Counted from the stretch's first letter, positions 15,886-25,959 are shown. The stretch is DNA of 64,000 bases from Lachnospiraceae bacterium AB2028 (GCA_000621425.1 JHYJ01000003.1:34903-98902); one strand, 5' to 3'. Numbers and translations are program-made. Notes: a model not told the origin generated them from the letters alone.

Positions 15886-17424
15886 TTAATCGCCTATCCT
15901 GACAACCTTCGTAGCCGCTTTTTCCTGAAACCTGGCATCATGCTCCACCAGCAGCATTGTAGGCTCGTACTGAAGTATCAGTTTTTCTATCTGCATCCTT
16001 GAGAATACATCGATATAATTAAGGGGCTCGTCCCACATATACAGATGAGCCGGCGTGATCAGGCTTGCAGCTATAAGGACCTTCTTCTTCTGGCCTTCGG
16101 AATATTCCCCCATATCCTTTGTGAACTGCTCCCGTCCGAAATCCAGGTTCCTGAGTACTGCCAGAAATAAGCTCTCATCAAGGCCGCGCTTGTCGCTGAA
16201 CTCCTTCAATGAGCCTGAAAGGAATGAAGTATCCTGGCTCACATAGGATACGGTCATGCCGCTTGCCGCTTCAAAGGTACCCGATACAAGCAACTCCGGA
16301 TCCGTCCCGTATTCCGGCAGTTCCAGTGTATTGATGACAGCCTTCAGGATGCTCGACTTACCGCATCCGTTATTTCCCGACAGCACCACCCTTTCGCCTC
16401 TTTTCACCTGAAAGTCCAGCCCGGTAAACAGTTCCTGTTCTGCTGACTTATATTTCAGGGACAGGTCCTTTGCGTTTATCAGCACTTCCTTATGAAACTT
16501 AAGGGGCTGTATCTTCAGGTCCGTCACCCGCTCTATATCGTTAAGCAGTCCTTCCTTTTCCTCGATCTCCCTTTCCATCCGCATTTCATAGGACTTCACC
16601 CTGGACTGCATCTTTTTTGTCTTGGCTCCGATATAGGACCTGGTAGAAATATTTCTTTCCGGCTCCTTAACGGGATCAAAGCCGATCTTGCTGTTTTCAT
16701 TCTTTTCCGCCCAGCGGCTGCTCCTGTCTGCGGCACTTCTTAATTTACCGATTTCCTTAAGGTGCTTTTCATTTTCTGCCAGCCTGTATGCATCCTGCTT
16801 TTCCTTATTCTCCCACCAGGAAGAAAAGTTTCCCGCCTGCACCTCTATTGTAGAACGGTTCAGCACAAGCACGTGATCACACACTTTATCCAGCAGGTCC
16901 CTGTCATGGGAAACAAGAATAAAGCCTTTCTTGGAAGACAGATATTCCTTCACTATGTCCCTTGCCCTGCTGTCCAGATGGTTTGTAGGCTCGTCTATCA
17001 GAAGGAACTCGTTTTCCCCGGCAAAAAGAACCGCCAGCATCACCCTTGTCCGCTCACCGAAACTTAAGCTCCCAAAAGGCCTGTAAAGGCACTCCGCATC
17101 CATCTTAATCTGGTCCATCTGTATGAGCACCTGCCACATTTCTATCCGGGGTTTCCAGCTTTCGATAAGCTCTGCTGCCGTTTTTTCCGGATCCATTTCT
17201 GATACCTGATAGGGAAAATAGTCAAAGGCAGTATTCGCCGTGATGCTCCCCTGATATGAGTACCTGCCCAGCAAAAGATTTAAGAAAGTGGTCTTCCCCT
17301 TTCCGTTCCTGCCGATAAATCCCAGCTTCCAGTTAGTATCGATATTAAAAGTTACATTTTCAAAAACATCATCTGCACTGCCGTCGTATGCAAATGTAAG
17401 ATTATTCACTTGTATCTGTGCCAT
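15886..17424 (-). CDS. ABC-F ATPase, Lsa/CplR-like ribosome protection type
   Basis: 512 residues with two ABC ATPase domains and no membrane segments. Domain 1 has GRNGKGKTT, FGERTRVML and LLIDEPTNHLD; domain 2 has GNNGCGKSS, YSEGQKKKVLIA and MWDEPLNYID. The linker of about 80 charged residues between them is the antibiotic resistance determinant region. The N-terminal pattern TNWKLGFIGRNGKGKTTFLNLLL is that of the Lsa/CplR group, which displaces lincosamides, streptogramins A or pleuromutilins from the ribosome. Drug range is inference. It stands between sufD and sufS with its own promoter and a leader that looks like an attenuator. Confidence 0.85.
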   Translation of the reverse strand: MAQIQVNNLTFAYDGSADDVFENVTFNIDTNWKLGFIGRNGKGKTTFLNLLLGRYSYQGSITANTAFDYFPYQVSEMDPEKTAAELIESWKPRIEMWQVLIQMDQIKMDAECLYRPFGSLSFGERTRVMLAVLFAGENEFLLIDEPTNHLDSRARDIVKEYLSSKKGFILVSHDRDLLDKVCDHVLVLNRSTIEVQAGNFSSWWENKEKQDAYRLAENEKHLKEIGKLRSAADRSSRWAEKNENSKIGFDPVKEPERNISTRSYIGAKTKKMQSRVKSYEMRMEREIEEKEGLLNDIERVTDLKIQPLKFHKEVLINAKDLSLKYKSAEQELFTGLDFQVKRGERVVLSGNNGCGKSSILKAVINTLELPEYGTDPELLVSGTFEAASGMTVSYVSQDTSFLSGSLKEFSDKRGLDESLFLAVLRNLDFGREQFTKDMGEYSEGQKKKVLIAASLITPAHLYMWDEPLNYIDVFSRMQIEKLILQYEPTMLLVEHDARFQEKAATKVVRIGD

Positions 17425-17475
17425 AGTTTGTTACTCCTTCATATAAACTCACATTTTACTAATTTGCCTGACTTC

Positions 17476-17506
17476 TTCACACCGATAGCTCACCTGACGG
17501 TGTGAA
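17476..17506 (-). promoter_or_regulatory. Second leader hairpin of the ABC-F gene
   Basis: TTCACACCG (17476-17484) pairs with CGGTGTGAA (17498-17506), a perfect 9-bp stem without a T-tract, 52 bases before the start codon. Confidence 0.6.
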
Positions 17507-17520
17507 AAGTATTATCATGC

Positions 17521-17554
17521 AAACAAGAAGATCCACCCCGTACCGGAGTGGATC
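17521..17554 (-). terminator. Premature terminator in the ABC-F leader
   Basis: GATCCAC/GTGGATC stem (17530-17536 with 17548-17554) with inner GC pairs; the minus strand continues CTTCTTGTTT. It stands about 100 bases before the coding start. Confidence 0.7.
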
Positions 17555-17594
17555 ACATATACAAATGAAAACCTAAATTATGCCGAAATGCACA

Positions 17595-17645
17595 CTACAT
17601 CACTTCTGACGGTTTCAAAATGAATACGATAATCCAATCCGGCAT
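17595..17645 (-). CDS. Candidate leader peptide of the ABC-F attenuator
   Basis: A 16-residue frame, MPDWIIVFILKPSEVM, then TAG. An AAGGG lies 11 bases upstream, so the ribosome site is weak. Its start codon lies in a stem that could pair with bases after its stop. It is supported only by position in the leader; a shorter frame (MKNR) further upstream is an alternative. Confidence 0.3.
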   Translation of the reverse strand: MPDWIIVFILKPSEVM

Positions 17646-17746
17646 ACACAAACAGACCCTTAAAGTCCTGATCACTTGCTTGTATTTACCAAATCTGATT
17701 ATCTGTTCTTCATTTCCTCACCTACACACTCTGTGTGCCTTTCTCT

Positions 17747-17776
17747 TTTATGCTTGAAAGGATAACATTATGTCAA
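17747..17776 (-). promoter_or_regulatory. Promoter of the ABC-F transcript
   Basis: TTGACA (17771-17776), 18 bases, CATAAA (17747-17752) on the minus strand. Confidence 0.6.
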
Positions 17777-17804
17777 AAATAAATCAATATGTTTTTGAAG
17801 ATAT

Positions 17805-19037
17805 TCAGTGCCTTCCTCCGGGACAGGTTACGCAGTTACCGTCACATTCGGAGAAAATCCTGTCCACATAGGCCTCGGCAGCGGCCCTTATCTCGCCGTT
17901 AGGGATCAGCCTGCTGACCCTTGAAATATTGGATCTTATCATCATCTCCCTGGCGGCACACTCATCAATGCCTCTGGTCTCCATATAGAAAAGCATTTCA
18001 TCCGATATTCTTCCGGATGATGCCGCGTGGCGGCCATTAACTTTTTCTTCTTCACCCAGTATCATAGGAATGGTCTTGTTCACAACGCTCTTACCTAAAA
18101 GAAGTACATTTTCCTCTTCATCCCCCACGGCACCTATGGCACCTTTACGGAAATCAAGCGTCTCTCTGGATGCTTTATACGAACCTTCCAGCATTACACC
18201 GTTAAACCGCATCACGCCTTCGGATTTCACTCCGCGGAACACATCCGTATAATTAAGGTCCATCATGCTTCCTTCCGTGGAAACAAAACCTAAGTCTGCC
18301 CTGAACTTTGACTCTTTGCCTATCTGGTCAATATATGTTCCAAGATATGAATCGCCGGCTCCTAATGAAAGCTCTGTATATGTGAACTCCGAAGAATCAT
18401 CCATCCTGCAGCCCATGTCGTTGAAATAAACGAATTTTCCCGGCAGGCACTGCACCTTTATGAGATGAAGCTTTGCATTTTTCCCAAGCACCACTCTGGT
18501 CTGGGTTCCGGCAAATCCGTTAGTAGCACCGTGCTCTGAATCCATATACTGGATGATGGTGATCTCACTGCCTTCACCTATCCTTATCAAAGTGGTATCA
18601 ATATCCTCAGCACCGGTAGGATAAGTATAGTGAAGATATACCGGATCCTTTATCTTTACATTTGCAGGAAGCTCCATTACGCGGGCAGGCACACCGGTCT
18701 TTACGATCAGCCTGTCTATATCCGCACCCATGCCGGTAGGAAATACCTGCTCCTGGTACATGGGATACTTGCCGGCCACGTACTCTTCCCTCTTTATCTC
18801 CATGCCTTCAGCTTCATAGCCTTTCAGAAGCTCTGCAGGGCTTACGCCTTCCGTGACCTTCATCTCTGCAGGAAACTGGGGCTTAACAAGGTATGCCGGA
18901 TGGGAGGCTTTTGCTATGGCTTCTATCGTAGCCTCCGAAACCTCCATCTCCACATCATTAAGCTTATCGCGGTACCATGTAAGTACCGGAAGGTGATTAA
19001 CTTTCAATATATCTTTTTTCTGAGTATTATCTGACAT
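17805..19037 (-). CDS. sufD: Fe-S assembly protein SufD
   Basis: 410 residues; beta-helix core of the SufBD fold in the C-terminal two thirds. SufD pairs with SufB on the SufC ATPase dimer to build clusters in the cytosol. The C-terminal region has R..SR..PNGE and ends with CDGNCVTCPGGRH. That Cys-rich tail (three Cys in the last 14 residues) is unusual for SufD and could bind metal. The gene starts 15 bases after sufB. It is the last gene of the sufCBD unit. Confidence 0.93.
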   Translation of the reverse strand: MSDNTQKKDILKVNHLPVLTWYRDKLNDVEMEVSEATIEAIAKASHPAYLVKPQFPAEMKVTEGVSPAELLKGYEAEGMEIKREEYVAGKYPMYQEQVFPTGMGADIDRLIVKTGVPARVMELPANVKIKDPVYLHYTYPTGAEDIDTTLIRIGEGSEITIIQYMDSEHGATNGFAGTQTRVVLGKNAKLHLIKVQCLPGKFVYFNDMGCRMDDSSEFTYTELSLGAGDSYLGTYIDQIGKESKFRADLGFVSTEGSMMDLNYTDVFRGVKSEGVMRFNGVMLEGSYKASRETLDFRKGAIGAVGDEEENVLLLGKSVVNKTIPMILGEEEKVNGRHAASSGRISDEMLFYMETRGIDECAAREMMIRSNISRVSRLIPNGEIRAAAEAYVDRIFSECDGNCVTCPGGRH

Positions 19038-19052
19038 ATATTATTCTCGCTT

Positions 19053-20504
19053 TTATCCCTGCTCCATCTCAAGCTTGATCAGGTTGTTCATCTCGGCCGC
19101 ATATTCAAGAGGCAGCTCCTTGCTGACAGGATTTGCAAAGCCGCTTACTATCATCGCCCTTGCATCAGCTTCCCTTATTCCCCTGCTCATCAGGTAGAAT
19201 ACAGCCTCGTCATCGATCTTACCAATCTTTGCCTCATGTCCCACATCTGCCTTGTCGGTACGAATGTCCATAGCAGGCACCGTATCGGATCTGGAAATGC
19301 TGTCCAGCATAAGGGAACCGCAGTTTACCGAAGCCTTTGAACCTTCAGCAGTGCTCCTTATTTCTACGCTGCTGCGGTATGTGCTGATACCGCCGCTCTT
19401 GCAGATGGACTTTGTATCTATGAATGATGATGTACCTTTTCCGATATGCACCATCCTTGCGCCTGTATCCAGGTTCTGACCTTTTCCGGCAAAAGTCACG
19501 CCGGTAAATTCTGCATGGGAATTGTCGCCCTTAAGTATGGAAGTAGGATAAAGGTAGGACTCATGGGAACCGAAGGATCCGGATATCCACTCCACTGTTC
19601 CGCCTTCCTCACAGATGGCGCGCTTAGTGTTAAGGTTGTACATATTCTTGGACCAGTTCTCTATGGTCGAATACCTGAGATGTGCATTCTTGCCTACGAA
19701 AAGCTCCACGCAGCCTGCATGAAGATTGGCAACATTATACTTAGGCGCAGAGCATCCTTCTATGAAATGCACGTCAGCACCCTCGCTGACTATGATCAGG
19801 GTATGCTCGAACTGTCCTGCTCCCGGTGCGTTAAGCCTAAAATATGACTGCAGGGGTATGTCTACCTTTACTCCGGGGGGAACATATACAAATGATCCGC
19901 CGGACCATACCGCACCGTGAAGGGCTGCAAACTTATGGTCAGTGGGGGGCACCAGTTTCATGAAATGCTCCCGCACCATTTCTTCAAACTCGCCGGTAAG
20001 CGCAGACTCCATATCGGTATATATAACGCCCTGCTTTGCCACATCCTCGCGGACATTGTGGTAAACCAGCTCTGAATCGTACTGCGCGCCCACGCCACCA
20101 AGACTTTCACGCTCTGCCTGGGGTATGCCCAGCTTGTCAAAAGCATTCTTTATATCTTCGGGAACATCTTCCCAGGATGCCTTCATATCAGTCTTTGGCC
20201 TTACATAGGTAACGATCTTTTCCATATCAAGACCGTCAATGGGCGGGCCCCACTTGGGAACCTTCAGCTCATTGTAGATCTTCAGCGACTTAAGCCTGAA
20301 ATCAAGCATCCATTCGGGGTCATGCTTGGTTTCGGAGATCTCTCTTACTATCTCCTCCGTCAGGCCCTCGTCAACTTTGAAAAAGTCTTCCTCTCGCTCC
20401 TCATCCTTAAAGTCGTAAAGCCCGCGCTCCACATCTTCAAGAAGGATTCCGGAATCCCCTTCGTCTATATCTATAGGTGTATCTTTTCTTGCAATATCCG
20501 TCAT
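19053..20504 (-). CDS. sufB: Fe-S assembly protein SufB
   Basis: 483 residues, typical SufB length. The conserved YVPPGVKVDIPLQSYFR segment and the C-terminal DVGHEAKIGKIDDE.VFYLMSRG block are present, as is the beta-helix segment with SKNMYNLNTKRA. It is the scaffold subunit of SufBCD on which 4Fe-4S clusters form. It overlaps the end of sufC by four bases (ATGA), so translation is coupled. Confidence 0.97.
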   Translation of the reverse strand: MTDIARKDTPIDIDEGDSGILLEDVERGLYDFKDEEREEDFFKVDEGLTEEIVREISETKHDPEWMLDFRLKSLKIYNELKVPKWGPPIDGLDMEKIVTYVRPKTDMKASWEDVPEDIKNAFDKLGIPQAERESLGGVGAQYDSELVYHNVREDVAKQGVIYTDMESALTGEFEEMVREHFMKLVPPTDHKFAALHGAVWSGGSFVYVPPGVKVDIPLQSYFRLNAPGAGQFEHTLIIVSEGADVHFIEGCSAPKYNVANLHAGCVELFVGKNAHLRYSTIENWSKNMYNLNTKRAICEEGGTVEWISGSFGSHESYLYPTSILKGDNSHAEFTGVTFAGKGQNLDTGARMVHIGKGTSSFIDTKSICKSGGISTYRSSVEIRSTAEGSKASVNCGSLMLDSISRSDTVPAMDIRTDKADVGHEAKIGKIDDEAVFYLMSRGIREADARAMIVSGFANPVSKELPLEYAAEMNNLIKLEMEQG

Positions 20505-21232
20505 ATGTATTTCTCGAATCCGTTTGTATTTATCTCGTCGATCAGCTCCGAACCACCTTCCGCAGCTATCTTTCCTTTAACTATTACGTGTGTATGCTCT
20601 ACATTCAGAGCCTCTAAGATCCTTGTATTGTGGGTGATGATGATAAGGGCACCGCCCTGCTTGGAAAAGATCTCCACGCCCTTGGACACTATCCTTACCG
20701 CATCCACGTCAAGGCCTGAGTCTGTCTCGTCAAGAATGGCAAGTTTGGGCTTAAGCATGAGCAGCTGGAATATCTCTGCCTTTTTCTTTTCACCGCCGGA
20801 GAAACCAACATTCAGGTCACGCTCCACAAAGGCCTCGTCCATATCCAGCAGCTTGCAGGTCTCTTCAAGTTCCTTTTTATACTGGAAAATCCTTACAGCC
20901 TTGCCGGTTCTTTCCCTCATGGCACTGCGTAAAAATGCTTCAAGCGTAAGTCCCGGTACTTCCAGGGGATTCTGGAAAGACATGAACAGTCCCTTTTTGG
21001 CACGCTCATTGGCTGCCATTTTGGTTATGTCCTCACCGTCAAAGATTATGGAACCGTCTGTCACAGAATATGCGGGGCTTCCCATGATGACATTTCCCAA
21101 AGTGGATTTGCCCGCACCGTTAGGTCCCATAATGACATGTATGGATCCTGCATCAACATTCAGGTCAATACCGCCAAGTATCTCACCTGCTTCTATTCCT
21201 GCTTTTAAGCCTTTTATCTCAAGTAATGACAT
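20501..21232 (-). CDS. sufC: Fe-S assembly ATPase SufC
   Basis: 243 residues from ATG 21232, which has CGGGAGG just upstream; an upstream in-frame ATG at 21256 lacks such a site. It shows GPNGAGKST (Walker A), NVGFSGGEKKKAEI (signature) and LAILDETDSGLDVDAV (Walker B). It energises the SufBCD scaffold. First gene of sufCBD. A TATAAT at 21284-21298 suggests a promoter in the 77-base gap, although no good -35 is visible. Confidence 0.97.
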   Translation of the reverse strand: MSLLEIKGLKAGIEAGEILGGIDLNVDAGSIHVIMGPNGAGKSTLGNVIMGSPAYSVTDGSIIFDGEDITKMAANERAKKGLFMSFQNPLEVPGLTLEAFLRSAMRERTGKAVRIFQYKKELEETCKLLDMDEAFVERDLNVGFSGGEKKKAEIFQLLMLKPKLAILDETDSGLDVDAVRIVSKGVEIFSKQGGALIIITHNTRILEALNVEHTHVIVKGKIAAEGGSELIDEINTNGFEKYI

Positions 21233-21309
21233 ATATCCTCCCGTTTCACAAAACAATCTTCTTTCGGGTTAAACACACAGAGCCTATTATAATGCCCTTT
21301 ATATCTTTT

Positions 21310-21876
21310 TTACAGTACGTTTTTTGCTTCACTATCCCCTTCGGTTTCCCCGGCCCTCTTTCTGACGCCCAGAATATATATAAGCATCACCAGTGCCCAC
21401 TCCGCTGTATATACCACCAAAGGGATCACAGACGTAAATCTTGTGAGAATGAGACCTATTACCAGAGACAGGCCTATAAAGATAAAGTACATCAGACGTG
21501 TAAGATATGCCTCATCTTCATCAACTGTATACTTCTTCCTGAGTCCCACAAAGCGGAGTACCAGAACCGGTATCAGGCTCGCAAAAAAAACTATGACAAA
21601 ATAGATCACGAAGACAATTAAGAAAAGTACACCCAGCATTAAGTTTCCTGCCATCCCCAGCATAACAACTGCGAAGGTGACATCAGACCCGTCTACATAT
21701 ACATCCTTAATGTCGCTAACATCCAGAAATGCACCTTTCATATTGTCCGGGACAGAAAACTCATAAGCAAATCCCGCAGACAGATATGTACACCAGACAA
21801 GGATAAGTGCCAAAAATATAAGCCTTACCTTTGCCGGAGTGTTCAGGCCTTTTATTTTTTCTACTATACTGCTCAA
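21310..21876 (-). CDS. Multi-pass membrane protein of unknown function
   Basis: 188 residues with about four hydrophobic helices: residues 18-38, a long one around 70-108, and two between 128 and 168. The C-terminus is charged ([18 protein letters not shown]) and probably cytosolic. No recognised family. The ATG overlaps the stop of ackA (ATGA), so the two are translated from one mRNA. A link to acetate or energy metabolism is suggested only by that coupling. Confidence 0.75.
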   Translation of the reverse strand: MSSIVEKIKGLNTPAKVRLIFLALILVWCTYLSAGFAYEFSVPDNMKGAFLDVSDIKDVYVDGSDVTFAVVMLGMAGNLMLGVLFLIVFVIYFVIVFFASLIPVLVLRFVGLRKKYTVDEDEAYLTRLMYFIFIGLSLVIGLILTRFTSVIPLVVYTAEWALVMLIYILGVRKRAGETEGDSEAKNVL

Positions 21877-23066
21877 AGCAGTGCGATGGTCTGCCTTGCT
21901 ATAGCCAACTCTTCGTTGGTAGGAACCACCATTACGGTGATGGTCGAATCCTTTGTGGAAGCGATCACTTCCTCACCGTGAGTCTTGAATTTTTCCTTAT
22001 CTACCTTTACGCCCATAAATGCAAGATGGTCGCAGACAGCAGCACGTACGTCATAATTGTTTTCACCTACACCTGCGGTAAACGCGATTACATCTATACC
22101 CTGCATTGCTACTGCGTAAGATGCGATATATTTTGCTACCCTGTAATTATAGGTTTCCAGAGCAGTCTTTGCCTTTTCATTTCCTTCTTCTATTGCTGCG
22201 GCAATATCCCTGAAGTCAGAAGATACACCGCCGGAAAGACCAAGTATGCCGGACTTTTTATTGAGAACGGTGTTAACCTCTGCTGCCGACAGACCTTCCT
22301 TTTCCCCTATATACTCAAGGATTGCGGGATCAAGGTCACCGGACCTGGTTCCCATTATCAGGCCCTCAAGCGGGGTAAGACCCATGGAAGTATCCATGCA
22401 CTTACCGTTCTTTACTGCAGATATGGATGCGCCGTTTCCAAGGTGACACACAACGATCCTGAGCTCCTTACGGTCTTTTCCCATAAGCTCCGCAGCCCTT
22501 GCAGATACGTAGTCATGGCTGGTGCCGTGGAAACCGTAGCGGCGAACTTTATATTTCTCATAGTACTCATAAGGAAGTCCATACATATACGCTCTCTTCG
22601 GCATGGTCTGATGGAATGCCGTATCGAATACTGCAACCTGGGGAACACCCGGCATATTCTTCTCACAGGCATTTATGCCTATAAGGTTTGCAGGATTGTG
22701 AAGAGGTGCAAGTGCACTGAGCTCTTCTATGTCCTTTTTCACGCCCTTGTCTATAAGTACGGCTTTATCAAATTTCTCACCACCGTGAACTACCCTGTGT
22801 CCTACAGCTCCTATCTCAGAAAGATCCGATATTACACCGTGGTTCTTATCTACCAAAGCATCTATTACAAGCTTAACTGCTATATTGTGATCCTCCATGG
22901 GAGTCTCGATCACAACCTTATCCTTGCCGGCAGGCCTATGTGTCAGCACGCTGCCGTCTATACCGATACGCTCCACAAGACCTTTTGCCAGTACATCCTC
23001 GGTATCGGAATCTATCAGCTGATATTTAAGAGATGAACTTCCGCAGTTTATAACCAGTACCTTCAT
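21873..23066 (-). CDS. ackA: Acetate kinase
   Basis: 397 residues from ATG 23066, which follows AGGGGAAAAT; an upstream ATG nine codons earlier is less likely. Signature motifs are complete: [19 protein letters not shown] at the start, [28 protein letters not shown] and the C-terminal FTAGVGEN. It makes ATP and acetate from acetyl phosphate, a main energy step in fermenting Clostridia. No pta gene is next to it here. It overlaps a membrane protein gene by four bases. Confidence 0.97.
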   Translation of the reverse strand: MKVLVINCGSSSLKYQLIDSDTEDVLAKGLVERIGIDGSVLTHRPAGKDKVVIETPMEDHNIAVKLVIDALVDKNHGVISDLSEIGAVGHRVVHGGEKFDKAVLIDKGVKKDIEELSALAPLHNPANLIGINACEKNMPGVPQVAVFDTAFHQTMPKRAYMYGLPYEYYEKYKVRRYGFHGTSHDYVSARAAELMGKDRKELRIVVCHLGNGASISAVKNGKCMDTSMGLTPLEGLIMGTRSGDLDPAILEYIGEKEGLSAAEVNTVLNKKSGILGLSGGVSSDFRDIAAAIEEGNEKAKTALETYNYRVAKYIASYAVAMQGIDVIAFTAGVGENNYDVRAAVCDHLAFMGVKVDKEKFKTHGEEVIASTKDSTITVMVVPTNEELAIARQTIALL

Positions 23067-23111
23067 ATTTTCCCCTTTCTGCCGCTTTAACATCTACGGT
23101 CGAAAACTTTA

Positions 23112-24542
23112 TCAATATGCCTTGCCCCAATATACCATCTTCTTAGCAGGCTTTCCGCAGCATACGCACTTATCGGAAATATTCTCCTGCTCAAAAGGCA
23201 TACAGCGGCTGGTAACTGAAAGCTCTTCCTTTATCTTGTCCTCGCATGCCTGCTCGCCGCACCACATCGCTTTTACAAAGCCCGTCTTTTCACTGAAGAT
23301 CTTCTTAAACTCTTCATAATCTGTTGCCACAAAGGTCTGGGAATCACGGCGCGCCCTTGCTGCCTCCAGCATGTCTGACTGCATCTTATCAAGGATCTCA
23401 CCGATCTTTTTCTCAAGCTCCGTAAAAGCAACATCAATCTTTTCCTTAGTGTCACGTCTTACAACAACGCACTTTCCGGCTTCGATATCCTTGGGACCAA
23501 CCTCTATTCTCAAAGGAATACCGCGCATCTCCTGCTCGGAGAACTTCCATCCGGGACTCTTGTCGGTATCGTCTACCTTTACCCTGAATCCCTTCAGTAC
23601 TTCCTTTATCTCATCAGCCTTTGCAAGTACACCTTCCTTCTTCTGCTGAATAGGAATGATGCACACCTGGACAGGCGCTACCTTAGGAGGAAGTACCAGA
23701 CCGGAATCATCACCGTGAACCATTATGATGGCACCGATAAGCCTGGTGGTCACACCCCAGGATGTCTGATGTACATACTGAAGCTTATTTTCGTTATCTG
23801 TATACTGAATTTCAAAAGCCTTTGCGAAACCATCGCCGAAGTTGTGGGATGTACCCGACTGCAGAGCCTTACCGTCATGCATAAGCGCCTCTACTGTATA
23901 AGTTGCTTCTGCACCGGCGAATTTTTCCTTATCTGTCTTCTTGCCCTTGATAACAGGAACAGCACAGAATTCCTCAAGGAAATCTGCATAAACATTCAGC
24001 ATCTGAACTGTCCTCTCCTCAGCCTCTTCAGCAGTTGCATGAGCAGTATGCCCTTCCTGCCACAGGAACTCACGGCTGCGAAGGAAAGGCCTTGTCTCCT
24101 TTTCCCAGCGCACTACCGAGCACCACTGGTTGCAGACCTGAGGAAGGTCACGGTATGAATGAACTGTATTTTTATAATAATCGCAGAATAAAGTCTCTGA
24201 TGTAGGCCTTACACAAAGTTTGTCCTGCAGGGGCTGCTGTCCGCCCTCTGTTACCCAGGCTACTTCAGGCGCAAAACCTTCAACATGATCCTTTTCTTTC
24301 TGAAGAAGGCTCTCGGGAATAAACATAGGAAGATATACATTCTGTACACCTGTCTCCTTGAATCTTCTGTCCAGCTCATTTCTGAGTCTTTCCCATATTG
24401 CAAAGCCTGCAGGCCTGATGACCATGCAGCCCTTAACGCTGGTGTAGTCCGTCAGCTCAGCCTTCTTTACTACATCCGTATACCACTGTGCAAAGTCTTC
24501 TTCCATTGAGGTGATAGCCTCAACCATTTTCTTTTCTGCCAT
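23112..24542 (-). CDS. proS: Prolyl-tRNA synthetase (ProS-type, archaeal/eukaryote-like)
   Basis: 476 residues. Class II motifs are visible: [11 protein letters not shown] and [13 protein letters not shown] (motif 2 region), with [11 protein letters not shown] as motif 3. The ending [18 protein letters not shown] is the C-terminal zinc/Tyr extension of the short ProS type. It lacks the editing domain of the long bacterial ProS, so misacylated Ala-tRNA would need a separate deacylase. No T-box was seen in the 60 bases upstream. Confidence 0.96.
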   Translation of the reverse strand: MAEKKMVEAITSMEEDFAQWYTDVVKKAELTDYTSVKGCMVIRPAGFAIWERLRNELDRRFKETGVQNVYLPMFIPESLLQKEKDHVEGFAPEVAWVTEGGQQPLQDKLCVRPTSETLFCDYYKNTVHSYRDLPQVCNQWCSVVRWEKETRPFLRSREFLWQEGHTAHATAEEAEERTVQMLNVYADFLEEFCAVPVIKGKKTDKEKFAGAEATYTVEALMHDGKALQSGTSHNFGDGFAKAFEIQYTDNENKLQYVHQTSWGVTTRLIGAIIMVHGDDSGLVLPPKVAPVQVCIIPIQQKKEGVLAKADEIKEVLKGFRVKVDDTDKSPGWKFSEQEMRGIPLRIEVGPKDIEAGKCVVVRRDTKEKIDVAFTELEKKIGEILDKMQSDMLEAARARRDSQTFVATDYEEFKKIFSEKTGFVKAMWCGEQACEDKIKEELSVTSRCMPFEQENISDKCVCCGKPAKKMVYWGKAY

Positions 24543-24602
24543 TTTTTCTTACCTCATTTTTATTTTAACTAAAATGTTTTTAGTGACAATTTTCCGATCG
24601 AT

Positions 24603-24971
24603 CTAATAATACATCGATGATGACACAGCTTCGTTGTAAGCCCCTACGAGCCCCACTATGCTCACTCCGGTTACAAGCGTTACTATCAAAACAACGATAG
24701 CAGTGATCAAAGTAACCAAAAATATCCACAGCAGGAACGATCTTGCAAAATTCTTTACATTAACGTTCTCCGGTGCAAATGCCAGAATGAGCATCATAAT
24801 AAAACCAATAACAGGGATACCGAAAAGGATCTCATATCCCAGGTAGCCCCACACTGATATAGGCTTGTATTTCGCTGAATCATAATATGCAGGATTTGGC
24901 TGTGGATAACCCTGATTGTATGGCTGCTGATACTGCGGTCCGCCATTGCCGGGATTCATGTTATTATCCAT
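24603..24971 (-). CDS. Small membrane protein with Pro/Gln/Tyr-rich N-terminus
   Basis: 122 residues. Residues 1-35 are low-complexity (NPGNGGPQYQQPYNQGYPQP), followed by two or three hydrophobic helices (about 43-66 and 72-108). Similar proteins are common in Lachnospiraceae and have no assigned role. GGAGGTAGCGCGA precedes the ATG at 24971. Single gene between proS and a regulator. Confidence 0.75.
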   Translation of the reverse strand: MDNNMNPGNGGPQYQQPYNQGYPQPNPAYYDSAKYKPISVWGYLGYEILFGIPVIGFIMMLILAFAPENVNVKNFARSFLLWIFLVTLITAIVVLIVTLVTGVSIVGLVGAYNEAVSSSMYY

Positions 24972-25050
24972 TCGCGCTACCTCCTGCCTAAATATTATGT
25001 CGCAACCGTTACAAAAACAGCCGCTTTTCGATTAACGCAAAGTATTATAA

Positions 25051-25143
25051 CATAATTGCTCGGCGCTCGCCATCCATGGCTCGCTGTTCCCTCGCAATTA
25101 TTACAAAACATCCATGTTTGACATAATTGCCCGGCGCTCGCCA
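25051..25143. repeat. Short direct repeat
   Basis: CATAATTGCTCGGCGCTCGCCA (25051-25072) recurs at 25122-25143 with one change. The spacer repeats parts of it (TGGCTCG, CGCAATTATT). No function is evident. Confidence 0.6.
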
Positions 25144-25153
25144 CAAAGCGAAT

Positions 25154-25897
25154 TCAGGTTTTTGTTTTTATAAGACGAAAGGTATTATCAAATCCTTCAT
25201 AGTTGATTCTGTATCTATGAAAGGTTTCCCTTACCTCATCAGACATTTTCGGTGAAAGGGTAAGCTGCTGACCGTTATCGAGAAAAATATCATCTACATT
25301 AATTCTTTCTGTATGCAGTAGTGAAACTGCCTCAAACCTTGAAGTCCTTACAAACAAGCTCTCAGGCACCATTTTCAGGAAACTGCTTATGGGCATGTAT
25401 GTCTCGTAGTCACCATCAGTTGTATGGAGTATAAGCTTTCTTCCGCCGGTCTCCACATAAAAGATATCCTGGACAAATATCTTCACCTGCTTACGTCCGG
25501 TAAATATTTCCACATATGTCCTGTCAAAAGTCTTGCAAAGGACATTCTGCATGCATTTGTCAAACAGTTCACGGGCTATCGGCTTTTTCAGGTAATAATC
25601 GGCCTGTATCTCAAAGGCTTCCGACGCATACTCATTGCTTCCGGAAACCAGCACTATTACTATATCCTTATCCTTCTCGCGAATAGTCCGGCCCAGCTCA
25701 ATTCCGCTGATTCCCTCCATATATATGTCAAGAAAAGCCAGCTGAAAACCGCTCTGCCCTGAAGCAAAGAACTCCTCTGCGCTTTTGTATTCAGTGATGT
25801 CAAAATAAACCAGTCGCTCTTCGGAATATTTCGCAAGAAAACGCTTGATCAGAGTGCGGTCAATGTCCGAATCGTCTATGATGGCTGTTTTTATCAT
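25154..25897 (-). CDS. LytTR-family response regulator
   Basis: 247 residues. The receiver domain (1-120) has the acidic pair D8/D9, phospho-acceptor D57 (LAFLDIYM), Ser in LVSGS and Lys in YLKKPI. The LytTR DNA-binding domain (about 140-235) has the typical YVEIFTGRKQVKIFVQDIFYVE start and a FVRTSRFEAV strand. Such proteins, with a membrane histidine kinase, control peptide-signalling or surface genes. No kinase gene is adjacent, so it is an orphan here. A promoter-terminator RNA unit ends about 60 bases upstream. Confidence 0.92.
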   Translation of the reverse strand: MIKTAIIDDSDIDRTLIKRFLAKYSEERLVYFDITEYKSAEEFFASGQSGFQLAFLDIYMEGISGIELGRTIREKDKDIVIVLVSGSNEYASEAFEIQADYYLKKPIARELFDKCMQNVLCKTFDRTYVEIFTGRKQVKIFVQDIFYVETGGRKLILHTTDGDYETYMPISSFLKMVPESLFVRTSRFEAVSLLHTERINVDDIFLDNGQQLTLSPKMSDEVRETFHRYRINYEGFDNTFRLIKTKT

Positions 25898-25959
25898 ATA
25901 GTCACCCCGGTATCTTCCCCCACAAAGGTGATTATAAGACTATTTGGAAAAAAATGCAA

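Larger units (their letters stand above)
17425..17804 (-). promoter_or_regulatory. Attenuator-like leader of the ABC-F gene
   Basis: A 310-nt leader runs from a promoter at 17747-17776 to the ATG at 17424. In transcript order it has a CACAC/GTGTG hairpin, a four-codon frame MKNR (17699-17713), a 16-codon frame MPDWIIVFILKPSEVM (17595-17645) whose start lies in a stem CGGCATA/TATGCCG (17640-17646 with 17579-17585), a terminator hairpin (17521-17554), and a second hairpin (17476-17506) close to the gene. The layout fits ribosome-mediated attenuation by antibiotics, known for this family. Confidence 0.6.

Noticed and set aside
20322..21272. 316-residue plus-strand frame across sufC
   Set aside because: Antisense shadow of sufC and the start of sufB; composition is Ser-rich and low in charged residues.
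21831..23036. 401-residue plus-strand frame across ackA
   Set aside because: Antisense shadow of acetate kinase, Cys/Tyr/His-rich and without a start context.
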